Origin: a virus
Direction: 5' to 3' (one strand)
DNA: 42,510 nucleotides
Virus record (IMG/VR): IMGVR_UViG_3300003937_000377
Span: 1-42,510 of that record
The notes below the pieces were generated by a model. It made no database searches and had not been told where the DNA came from. It worked only from the letters and a program-made list of their open reading frames with translations. Of this stretch, positions 29,904 through 36,241 are shown in pieces. The position numbers were made by a program, and so were the translations under genes. The stretch's first letter is position 1. Every line of letters starts with the position of its first letter.

Positions 29904-30092
29904 GTGGCGAAAACGAATCAGCTGGCCGGAGCCAACGTCCTGACGCTCATGCGAATGGGTGGGAAGTGGTTCGTGTTGAAGCGGGTCGGCGAGCGGGTCG
30001 ACGTGCGGCCGGTTGGCCAGGTGGTGCGGCAGCGGCGGCGCCGGAAGGTGCACGGGGTGGTGATCCCCTTCCCTGCCCGGGCCGGCCTGTGA
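29904..30092 (+). CDS. Possible small basic protein
   Basis: A GTG start gives 62 residues with WFVLKRVGERVDVRPVGQVV and an Arg cluster. No good Shine-Dalgarno is visible and the frame may be chance in high-G+C DNA. If real it would be a rightward gene in the gap between cro and the CII-like gene. Unknown function. Confidence 0.35.
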   Translation: MAKTNQLAGANVLTLMRMGGKWFVLKRVGERVDVRPVGQVVRQRRRRKVHGVVIPFPARAGL

Positions 30093-30164
30093 CCGGCGGG
30101 ATAGGCGCCCGTCTGCCGGTAGAGTTGGCGGTGCGACCCAACCCAACTACCACCGGAGACAGGC

Positions 30165-30410
30165 ATGGACGACTTGGAGTACACGACGCGGCTGGGCGGA
30201 TACATCGCCGCCCACCAGTTACTGATCGTGGACCTGTACAAAAAACTCGACCTCGGACCAGGGCACATAGACGCGCTCACCGATCGTTACCGGACGCTGG
30301 TGGCGGCGAAGGACGCCTTGGCTGGCCACACATCGGACATGCACTGGGCTGGATTCCAAGCCGCGATGGACGAGGTGCGGAAGGCCCTCGCCCAGAAACA
30401 GCCGGGATAG
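30165..30410 (+). CDS. Small hypothetical protein between Cro-like and CII-like genes
   Basis: The product has 81 residues, helical and soluble (AAHQLLIVDLYKKLDLGPGHIDALTDRYRTLVAAKDALAGH). GGAG lies 7 bases before the ATG. It is read against the leftward transcript from the cro promoter, so the two would oppose each other. Unknown function; it could be a cargo gene expressed in the lysogen. Confidence 0.62.
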   Translation: MDDLEYTTRLGGYIAAHQLLIVDLYKKLDLGPGHIDALTDRYRTLVAAKDALAGHTSDMHWAGFQAAMDEVRKALAQKQPG

Positions 30411-30481
30411 CCAGGCGCACGAACAGGTCGGCCACCACCACGGCAGCGAACAGCCGCAGGTTGTGGTTCGGCATGTCCATA

Positions 30482-30715
30482 TCAGGCGGCGGCCTCGGCT
30501 TCCGGGGTCTGCTGCTCCACATCGAGCGGCGCCGGGCCGAACACGTCGGTTCGGGTGACCCGCGTGTACGGAGGGATGCCCCGGTACTTCCAGTTCTGTA
30601 CGCGCTGCGTGCCCTTGGGCATGGCAAAGCCCAGTCGTCGGGCCACTTCGGCGGGGCCACCGAGCTGGTCAATCAGCTCGGAATCCTTGTGCATGGTCGT
30701 GGTTGGCTGGTTCAT
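30482..30715 (-). CDS. Cro-like repressor
   Basis: The product has 77 residues. The helix-turn-helix GGPAEVARRLGF...PKGTQRVQNWKYRGIPPYTRV fits phage Cro/YdaS-type proteins. It is divergent from the CI-like gene, across three operator-like palindromes. Its promoter is near consensus (TTGACT-17-TTTAAT). It should favour lytic growth by lowering repressor synthesis. Confidence 0.8.
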   Translation of the reverse strand: MNQPTTTMHKDSELIDQLGGPAEVARRLGFAMPKGTQRVQNWKYRGIPPYTRVTRTDVFGPAPLDVEQQTPEAEAAA

Positions 30716-30722
30716 GCCACAG

Positions 30723-30751
30723 ATTAAACGTCATGTTTATTCCGCAGTCAA
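30723..30751 (-). promoter_or_regulatory. Promoter of the cro-like gene
   Basis: Minus strand: TTGACT (30751-30746), 17-base spacer, TTTAAT (30728-30723). One operator palindrome covers each element. Confidence 0.78.
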
Positions 30752-30777
30752 CACGACGTGTAACAACGCCATGTTTA
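30725..30777. promoter_or_regulatory. Operator cluster with three palindromes
   Basis: TAAACGTCATGTTTA (30725-30739), TCAACACGACGTGTA (30748-30762) and ACAACGCCATGTTTA (30763-30777) share the form TAAAC-N5-GTTTA, with the first the best match. Centres are 23 and 15 bases apart. They lie between the cro-like and repressor genes and are the likely binding sites of both. Confidence 0.72.
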
Positions 30778-30795
30778 GGCGCAGGACAATGCCGC

Positions 30796-31503
30796 ATGGC
30801 TGAAATGCACCCTTCGATGAAACGGCTCTACGCCGCCGCCGCTCACCTCGACTCGCCCATCCGCGGCCAGTCAGCCGTGGCTCGGGCGTTGGGCCAGTCG
30901 CCGCAGACGCTTAAGAACTGGGAAAGCCGCTCTACCGGCGTCTCCGCCGCAGGCGCCAACAAGGCGCAGCAAATGCTGGGCATCAACGCCACCTGGATAC
31001 TCGAGGCACAGGCCCCGATGCTTATCGGTGGTCCTGGTCCTGGTCCTGGTCCTGGTCCGGTCTCCGGTTCTGCGACGGAACGTGACTATGTTCGCGTTCA
31101 GCAATTGGACGCGGAGGCAGGTATGGGCGACGCAGTAGAGAACGTCGATTACCCGGAAGTGATCCGGGCCATCGATTTCGAACCCGGCTACATCCGGAGC
31201 ATCGTTGGCTTCGTGCCTGCACCAGGACGGTTGAGGCTTATCACAGGCAACGGGGACTCGATGCAGCCTGTGATCCAGCCGGGGGATGCCGTGGTGGTTG
31301 ATACCGGAATTACTTCCTTCGACGGCGACGGGATCTACCTCATCAACATGGGCAACGGACAACAGATCAAGCGATTGCTGGATCGGGGTGTGATCCATGT
31401 CGCCAGCGACAACAAGAGCTATGGCGACCCGTTCCCGATGCCAGATGGAACGTTGATCGGGGGGAAGGTGTATCTGCGCAACAGGATCGAGCGTTTCAAC
31501 TGA
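30796..31503 (+). CDS. CI-like repressor with S24 peptidase domain
   Basis: The product has 235 residues. An N-terminal helix-turn-helix (about 24-45, QSAVARALGQSPQTLKNWE) is joined by a Gly-Pro repeat linker (78-88) to a LexA-type S24 domain with nucleophile S155 (GDSMQP) and general base K192. Ala108-Gly109 is a likely self-cleavage site. RecA-stimulated self-cleavage would trigger induction on DNA damage. AGGA lies 9 bases before the ATG at 30796. Confidence 0.9.
   Translation: MAEMHPSMKRLYAAAAHLDSPIRGQSAVARALGQSPQTLKNWESRSTGVSAAGANKAQQMLGINATWILEAQAPMLIGGPGPGPGPGPVSGSATERDYVRVQQLDAEAGMGDAVENVDYPEVIRAIDFEPGYIRSIVGFVPAPGRLRLITGNGDSMQPVIQPGDAVVVDTGITSFDGDGIYLINMGNGQQIKRLLDRGVIHVASDNKSYGDPFPMPDGTLIGGKVYLRNRIERFN
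31030..31058 (+). repeat. GGTCCT hexanucleotide repeat in the repressor linker
   Basis: Almost five copies of GGTCCT encode a Gly-Pro repeat between the DNA-binding and peptidase domains. Copy-number changes would stay in frame. Confidence 0.85.
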
Positions 31504-31518
31504 GAGAGGGAATTTCCA

Positions 31519-32118
31519 ATGGCTTCAACGAGATTGCACGCATGGATCATGGCCTCTGGCTGGCGAAGATCGGCCGCGATAGCCGTATGTCTGTGGATCG
31601 CCTTAATCGTTGTGCTTGCGGCTTGGAGCGCGTTCGACAACGACGTCGAGCTGTACGACCGCACGATGTTCGGCCTTCTGCTGTGCGGTGGCCCTGTCGT
31701 TTTCGTTAGCGTGATCTACGCGGCTGTGCTTTCGGGAAAACGAGCCTTGAAGTGGATCTTTGCCCTTGGCTTGGCAGTTGCGGCAACGCTTTCCGTTTTG
31801 GCATACAACCAGCACCAGCGCGATGCAGCCTCCGCCCTGAATCGCTCTGCCGAAATCCATTCGCCGCTGGTTGTAGATGACCAGTGGCATCCCATTTGGA
31901 ACGCTATCGAAGACGAACGCAGGCAGGGGCTTAGAGACTCTGGATACTCTGAAGAAGTCATCGACAAGGTTGTTCCCAAGGCAGCTACCTCCGCGAGTTC
32001 CGACACAAACCCCTATCTGGAAGCTGCCCGACGCCTGCCCAATGAGAGGCGGGATGCGCCCGACAACCCGGTCGATGACAAACACTTCGACCCGGGACAG
32101 CTCTCCCAAGGTGAGTAG
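31519..32118 (+). CDS. Three-helix membrane protein behind the repressor (lysogenic cargo)
   Basis: The product has 199 residues. Three membrane helices (about 17-39, 50-70 and 75-96) precede a soluble charged tail. It lies 15 bases after the repressor stop with GAGGG before its ATG and is followed by a strong terminator, so it shares the repressor transcript and should be made in the lysogen. Superinfection exclusion is a reasonable guess; no family is recognised. Confidence 0.72.
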   Translation: MASTRLHAWIMASGWRRSAAIAVCLWIALIVVLAAWSAFDNDVELYDRTMFGLLLCGGPVVFVSVIYAAVLSGKRALKWIFALGLAVAATLSVLAYNQHQRDAASALNRSAEIHSPLVVDDQWHPIWNAIEDERRQGLRDSGYSEEVIDKVVPKAATSASSDTNPYLEAARRLPNERRDAPDNPVDDKHFDPGQLSQGE

Positions 32119-32129
32119 ACGCCCGCACC

Positions 32130-32153
32130 AACCCGCCTAGGCGGGTTTTTTTT
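32130..32153 (+). terminator. Strong terminator of the repressor operon
   Basis: AACCCGCC-TA-GGCGGGTT followed by eight T. It isolates the repressor transcript from the rightward early operon. Confidence 0.92.
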
Positions 32154-32184
32154 CGTCTGATCGACGCCTGCCAACCACCATCGT

Positions 32185-32222
32185 TAAACATCATGTTGAC
32201 ACAAGAATAAACACTGTGTTTA
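32185..32222. promoter_or_regulatory. Second operator cluster with two palindromes
   Basis: TAAACATCATGTTGA (32185-32199) and TAAACACTGTGTTTA (32208-32222) match the operator form TAAAC-N5-GTTTA seen at 30725-30777. Their centres are 23 bases apart, as for the first two operators in the other cluster, and one covers the -35 and the other the -10 of the early promoter. Confidence 0.78.
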
Positions 32223-32224
32223 AG
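32196..32224 (+). promoter_or_regulatory. Rightward early promoter
   Basis: TTGACA (32196-32201), 17-base spacer, TTTAAG (32219-32224). It drives the early operon ending with the integrase and is overlapped by two repressor operators. Confidence 0.78.
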
Positions 32225-32265
32225 TAGCCCCGTCGGCCCACCCGGGCCATCCAACGGGGTCACCC

Positions 32266-32589
32266 ATGGCAGTCCGCACCGCAAACGACCTGGCCCGCGC
32301 TGCTCAGCGCAGCCACGACGGCCGCGCACCGGCCGAACCGAACGACGAGGCCTTCCAGTTCGCCTGCGACCACGTGGCGGCGGAGCTGGAGCGCGAGGGC
32401 GACGTCGCCCCGCTGGTCGAGAAGCTGAGCCAGGCTCGGCACGTGATGACCCACCTCCTGTCGCAGGAGGTTCCGGCCCACCTGTTGCCCCACTTCCGCG
32501 AGCTGGCCGACCTGGTCCGCGACATGTCCCGCCGCGTGGACGCCTCGATGAAGGATTTCGAGGCCGGGCACCTGGAGGACGCGGCATGA
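32266..32589 (+). CDS. Early phage protein, helical, unknown function
   Basis: The product has 107 residues, acidic and helical (VAAELEREGDVAPLVEKLSQ, FRELADLVRDMSRRVDASMKDFEAG). It is the first gene of the rightward early operon, 40 bases after the promoter. Such first genes often act on host processes, but nothing identifies this one. Confidence 0.65.
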   Translation: MAVRTANDLARAAQRSHDGRAPAEPNDEAFQFACDHVAAELEREGDVAPLVEKLSQARHVMTHLLSQEVPAHLLPHFRELADLVRDMSRRVDASMKDFEAGHLEDAA

Positions 32590-32855
32590 GCGCTCCTGTC
32601 GATGTGCTGGCCGTGCTGGATGCCCTTATCGAGTCCACAGTTCGGCTCGCAAACGGTGAGCCAGTCACAGGGGATGCGGCCACCGTTGCTCTGGCAGAGC
32701 GCACCCGCGCCGCAGTCGCCGAGCTGATCGAGGCGGACAAGCGGATCGCCGAGAGGGCGCGCAGGAAGGCCGGCGGCGGCTGGTGGATGATCTCGAACGA
32801 GGACATGACCGCCCAGCGCACAGCCCTCGCCCGCGTCAAAGGCGGTGCCCGATGA
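32586..32855 (+). CDS. Small early protein, helical
   Basis: The product has 89 residues, with a charged helix (LIEADKRIAERARRKAGGG) and WWMISNEDMTAQ near the end. It overlaps the previous stop (ATGA). Unknown function. Confidence 0.62.
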   Translation: MSAPVDVLAVLDALIESTVRLANGEPVTGDAATVALAERTRAAVAELIEADKRIAERARRKAGGGWWMISNEDMTAQRTALARVKGGAR

Positions 32856-32968
32856 CCGCCGCCGAACGCGAGGCGCACTACAAGGCGGTGCTGCTGACCG
32901 TGAGCTACGGCGTGGCCTTCTGCATGGGCGTCGCGTTCGCTGTTGTGGTGCAGGCGGTGCTGTCGTGA
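32852..32968 (+). CDS. 38-residue single-helix membrane protein
   Basis: A charged start is followed by one membrane helix (about 14-36). It overlaps its neighbours on both sides (ATGA, then GTGA), which supports a real gene although it is very short. Unknown function. Confidence 0.55.
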   Translation: MTAAEREAHYKAVLLTVSYGVAFCMGVAFAVVVQAVLS

Positions 32969-33264
32969 GCGCCCTCGCCCGCTCGCTGTTCGTTGCCTAC
33001 AGCCTCAACACCGGCAACAGGCCCGACGACCACTACAACCGCTCTGCGGCAGAACAGTGGATGCAGATGGCGCTGGACGAATGCGGCGTGACCGAGGTTC
33101 TGGCCGCCGCGCACGCATCCCTTGCAGCCCGCGACCTGGCCGACCAGCTGGCCGCCGACGACCGCCTGCGCGCCGCTCTGGCCGCGTGCGAGCCCACCGA
33201 CACCGATCACAACCGCGAGGCCGTGGACGGCCTGTGCGTGGAGGAATCTGACAATGGCGTTTAA
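32965..33264 (+). CDS. Early phage protein, unknown function
   Basis: The product has 99 residues. GTG at 32965 overlaps the previous stop. It contains AEQWMQMALDECGVTEVLAAAHASLAARDLADQLAADDRLRAAL, all helix, and an acidic end. Unknown function. Confidence 0.6.
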   Translation: MSALARSLFVAYSLNTGNRPDDHYNRSAAEQWMQMALDECGVTEVLAAAHASLAARDLADQLAADDRLRAALAACEPTDTDHNREAVDGLCVEESDNGV

Positions 33265-33808
33265 CGTTGAGAAGGACTGGACCACCGAGGCCGGATTGCG
33301 CGCGGTGGTGATCATGACCGATCGCGGCCATCGCTGCGGCTACGTCGCGCTTCCCAAGGAACACCGACTCTACGGCATCGATTACAGCAGCTTCGATTTC
33401 GAGATCGAAGTGCATGGCGGCATCACCTTCACCGGCGGTGATGAGGAATATCCGGTCCAACACGACGGGATGTGGTGGGTTGGTTACGACTGTGCTCATG
33501 CCTGGGACCGTCCAAGCGACGAACACCTTGAACAGCAGCGCCTGAAGTACCCCGACAAGCCATACATGTGGGACGACCGCGCTGACGGCATCCACCGCGA
33601 ACTGCCCTACTGCGAACGCGAGTGCGAGCAGCTGGCAACCCAGCTGGCCAACGCCCCGCAGCCACCGTCTTCCAAGGTTCTTGCGGCTCTTGAACACGCA
33701 CGCGAGTGGATCGTTGAGGCGGGCGAACGTAAGCGCATTCCCAACGATGGAACCCTGGCGAGGATCGACGAAGCGATCGCCATCGCCAAGGCCATGGGGA
33801 GCGCCTGA
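33254..33808 (+). CDS. Early phage protein, unknown function
   Basis: The product has 184 residues. A beta-rich N-terminal domain contains YVALPKEHRLYGIDYSSFDFEIEVHGG and WWVGYDCAHAWD; a helical C-terminus follows. GAGGA lies 8 bases before the ATG at 33254. Similar proteins occur in early operons of other phages. I know no function. Confidence 0.65.
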   Translation: MAFNVEKDWTTEAGLRAVVIMTDRGHRCGYVALPKEHRLYGIDYSSFDFEIEVHGGITFTGGDEEYPVQHDGMWWVGYDCAHAWDRPSDEHLEQQRLKYPDKPYMWDDRADGIHRELPYCERECEQLATQLANAPQPPSSKVLAALEHAREWIVEAGERKRIPNDGTLARIDEAIAIAKAMGSA

Positions 33809-33927
33809 TGCGCTTTCTGACCGCTCTCGGCTGCCGCAGCTGGCGCGACTTCGCCGCCTGCCTCGCCTGCTACGCCATCACCGCCGCGCTCGCTGCCGCC
33901 ATGTGCTGGCCGCTGGCCTGGTCCTGA
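33808..33927 (+). CDS. 39-residue membrane-like protein
   Basis: A short Cys- and Ala-rich hydrophobic protein (about residues 17-37 could cross the membrane) starting at the overlapping TGATG. It is one of several tiny membrane-protein genes in this operon. Unknown function. Confidence 0.5.
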   Translation: MRFLTALGCRSWRDFAACLACYAITAALAAAMCWPLAWS

Positions 33928-33933
33928 CTTCCC

Positions 33934-33948
33934 GCCGGCGCGGCCGGC
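33934..33948. repeat. GCCGGC-N3-GCCGGC element
   Basis: Two GCCGGC palindromes separated by GCG in the short gap before the gene at 33969. A matching element with CGT in the middle is at 35237. Confidence 0.45.
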
Positions 33949-33968
33949 TCCTACGAGAGGCACCACCG

Positions 33969-34487
33969 ATGTTCCAACTCGATCAACACGATGCGGTGTT
34001 CTCGCATCTGAACCTGCGGAAGGAAAAGCACGGCGACGAAGACGCGGCCGCTGCTGACCTGAAGTTCTCGCTGAACGCTCCGAACACGATCCTCAACACC
34101 ATCGACCCGGCCATCCTGCCGGCGTTCTGGAAGAAGGCCGACAAGGGCCAGCAGCAGAACCTGCCGATGGAGGGCAGCACCGACCTGGTGGCGCTGAATC
34201 TGCCGCTGCTGGGCGAGCAGGACATCACCGGCAAGTTCGAAGGCTACGAGCTGTCGATCGGCTCCCTGATGGACCACATCGAGCCGGTGTTCTTCGCCGA
34301 CGCCAAGGTGAAAAAGATCACCTGGAAGCCGCTCGAAGGCGGCAGCGTGGCCATGGGCTTCACCGTCTCGGTGCTGCTGGACGAGGACGAAGACGCAGAG
34401 CTGATCTCTGCATGGCGCCGCGGTGAGGTGCGTCTGACCCTCACGCCGCCGAGCGCCGCCCCGCAGCAGGCCGACCTGGCCGCGTAA
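33969..34487 (+). CDS. Conserved phage protein of the recombination block
   Basis: The product has 172 residues. It carries ADLKFSLNAPNTILNTIDPAI, FFADAKVKKITWKPL and a beta-rich C-terminal half with VRLTLTPPS. It precedes the annealing-protein and exonuclease genes, so a role in DNA recombination (for example ssDNA binding) is plausible but not shown. The ATG at 33969 is chosen by position after a non-coding gap. Confidence 0.65.
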   Translation: MFQLDQHDAVFSHLNLRKEKHGDEDAAAADLKFSLNAPNTILNTIDPAILPAFWKKADKGQQQNLPMEGSTDLVALNLPLLGEQDITGKFEGYELSIGSLMDHIEPVFFADAKVKKITWKPLEGGSVAMGFTVSVLLDEDEDAELISAWRRGEVRLTLTPPSAAPQQADLAA

Positions 34488-34571
34488 CGAATTCCCCCGC
34501 CCTCACGGGCCCCGCGCCGGCCGGGATTCCACGACGCCGGCATTTATCCAACGAGAGAAAAGGGATTTGCC

Positions 34572-35114
34572 ATGTTGAACATCAACGAAGAAGAACTGAA
34601 GGCCGGGATCATTTCGCAAGCCGCAGACCAGATCGTCAGGAAGGATGAAGACCTGTCCGGCATGGTTGCGAAGGAAGTGGCCAAGCGCATCAACGCAATC
34701 TTTGTCGATCGCGTCGAAGCGCAGATCCAGGCCGCGATTGATGCCGCAGTGAACAACGCGTTCGATGAAGAGTACCAGCGAGTTACGCAGTGGGGTCAGC
34801 CCGACGGCCCGTCGACCACTGTCCGCAAGCAGCTGGAGAAGATTGTCAACGGCTACTGGTCCGCCAAGGTGGATGCCAAGACGGGCAAGCCCGCCACCAG
34901 CGACTACTCCAGCGTGACCCGCGCCGAGTACCTGATGACCACGATCTGCGCCGAGGACTTCAGCACCGCGATGAAGCAGAGCGCTCTCAACGTGACCGGC
35001 GCGCTGAAGGATGGCCTGCGCAACCAGATCGGCAAGCAGATGGACGGGATGTTGGACGAGCTGTTCCGCATCAAGAGCCTGCAGGACCAGGGCAAGGTCG
35101 AAAAGCCCTACTGA
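34572..35114 (+). CDS. Phage protein of the recombination block, unknown function
   Basis: The product has 180 residues, mostly helical (EVAKRINAIFVDRVEAQIQAAIDAAVNNAF), with NGYWSAKVDAKTGKPATSDY in the middle. AAGGGA lies 6 bases before the ATG. The 84-base gap before it holds a GC-rich hairpin but no gene. Function unknown. Confidence 0.65.
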   Translation: MLNINEEELKAGIISQAADQIVRKDEDLSGMVAKEVAKRINAIFVDRVEAQIQAAIDAAVNNAFDEEYQRVTQWGQPDGPSTTVRKQLEKIVNGYWSAKVDAKTGKPATSDYSSVTRAEYLMTTICAEDFSTAMKQSALNVTGALKDGLRNQIGKQMDGMLDELFRIKSLQDQGKVEKPY

Positions 35115-35236
35115 ACCCCGCAAGGACGCACCCGCCCGCCCGGCGGCGGCTCCGAGAGCCGGGCACTTACCCATCGCGCAGGGATCGATCGTTCCCTCCG
35201 TGGCCCCGGGATGACGGGGCACCCCATTCCCACATC

Positions 35237-35254
35237 GCCGGCCGTGCCGGCCGG
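35237..35254. repeat. GCCGGC-N3-GCCGGC element
   Basis: Second copy of the element at 33934, here with CGT in the centre. It is located 13 bases before the annealing-protein start. The rest of 35115-35266 shows only GC-rich hairpins and no gene. Confidence 0.45.
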
Positions 35255-35266
35255 AGACTTCATCCC

Positions 35267-36241
35267 ATGAATGCCCAGGTACAGGAAGGCCAGCTCGTCC
35301 CCGAGGAGGGTATGGCCGCGATGATCAACCGATCAGAAATCGAGCAGCAGATCAGCACCGCCCGCCGCTTTCCCCGCTCGCTGAAGAAGTTCCGCGACGA
35401 AGCCATCCAGATGGTCACGCTCAGCCAGAGCATTGCCGAGCAGTGCGTGTATGCCCTGCCCCGTGACGGCAAGACCATCGAAGGCCCTTCTGCCCGCTTC
35501 GCCGAGGTAATCGCGTCTGCGTGGGGCAACAACCGCGCCGGTGCTCGCGTCATCGATGACAAGGGCGAGTTCATCATCGCCCAGGGCGTATTCCACGACC
35601 TGGAGCGCAACGTCGCCATCACCTACGAGGTGCAGCGCCGGATCGTGGATCGGCAGGGGCGCCGCTTCAAGCCAGACATGATCGGCGTGACCGCCAATGC
35701 TGCCTGCTCCATCGCGCTGCGCAACGCGGTGCTGAAGGGCGTGCCCAAGGCCTTCTGGGAAGACATGTACGTCGAAGCACGGAAGGTGATCATGGGCGAC
35801 ATCAAGACGCTGGCCAACCGCCGCGCCGATGCCCTCGCCCACTTCCAGCGCTTTGGCGTTACCGCCGAACAGGTCTGCGCGAAGCTGGGCGTGGCAGGCA
35901 TCGAGGACATCGGCTTGGAGCACTTGGTCCTCCTGCGCGGCATCGTCACCGCCATCAAGGAAGGCGACACCACGCCGGAAGATGCCTTCGCCGCAGAAGG
36001 TGCGCCTGCGCCGCAGAAAAAGACGCTTCCCGCCTACACCGATGAAGCGTTCGCCGCAGCCCTGCCGCAGTGGGAGGCTGCCATCAAGGCCGGCAAGAAG
36101 ACGCCCGACGCGATCATCACGATGGCGCAGACGAAGGGCGCGCTCAGCGATGCACAGCAGAAGCAGATCCGCGCACTGGGCGAGAAGCCGGAAGGCGAGC
36201 AGAAGCCCGGCCCGGCCGTCGCTGAGGAGGTGTCCGAATGA
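35267..36241 (+). CDS. Putative single-strand annealing protein
   Basis: The product has 324 residues. The pattern KTIEGPSARFAEVIASAWGNNRAGARV, then YEVQRRIVDRQGRRFKPDMIGVTANAACSIALRNAVLKGVP resembles RecT-like phage proteins that accompany an exonuclease. The next gene is a YqaJ exonuclease overlapping by ATGA, the classic pairing for phage recombination. The C-terminal 60 residues are a disordered acidic tail. The annealing activity itself is an inference. Confidence 0.72.
   Translation: MNAQVQEGQLVPEEGMAAMINRSEIEQQISTARRFPRSLKKFRDEAIQMVTLSQSIAEQCVYALPRDGKTIEGPSARFAEVIASAWGNNRAGARVIDDKGEFIIAQGVFHDLERNVAITYEVQRRIVDRQGRRFKPDMIGVTANAACSIALRNAVLKGVPKAFWEDMYVEARKVIMGDIKTLANRRADALAHFQRFGVTAEQVCAKLGVAGIEDIGLEHLVLLRGIVTAIKEGDTTPEDAFAAEGAPAPQKKTLPAYTDEAFAAALPQWEAAIKAGKKTPDAIITMAQTKGALSDAQQKQIRALGEKPEGEQKPGPAVAEEVSE

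Noticed and set aside
30277-30480. Minus-strand frame after the cro-like gene with a hydrophobic start (MPNHNLRLFAAVVVADLF)
   Set aside because: No ribosome site, its second half overlaps the better-supported plus-strand gene at 30165-30410, and it is Pro/Ser/Arg-rich there; it may be a truncated relic but is not supported enough.
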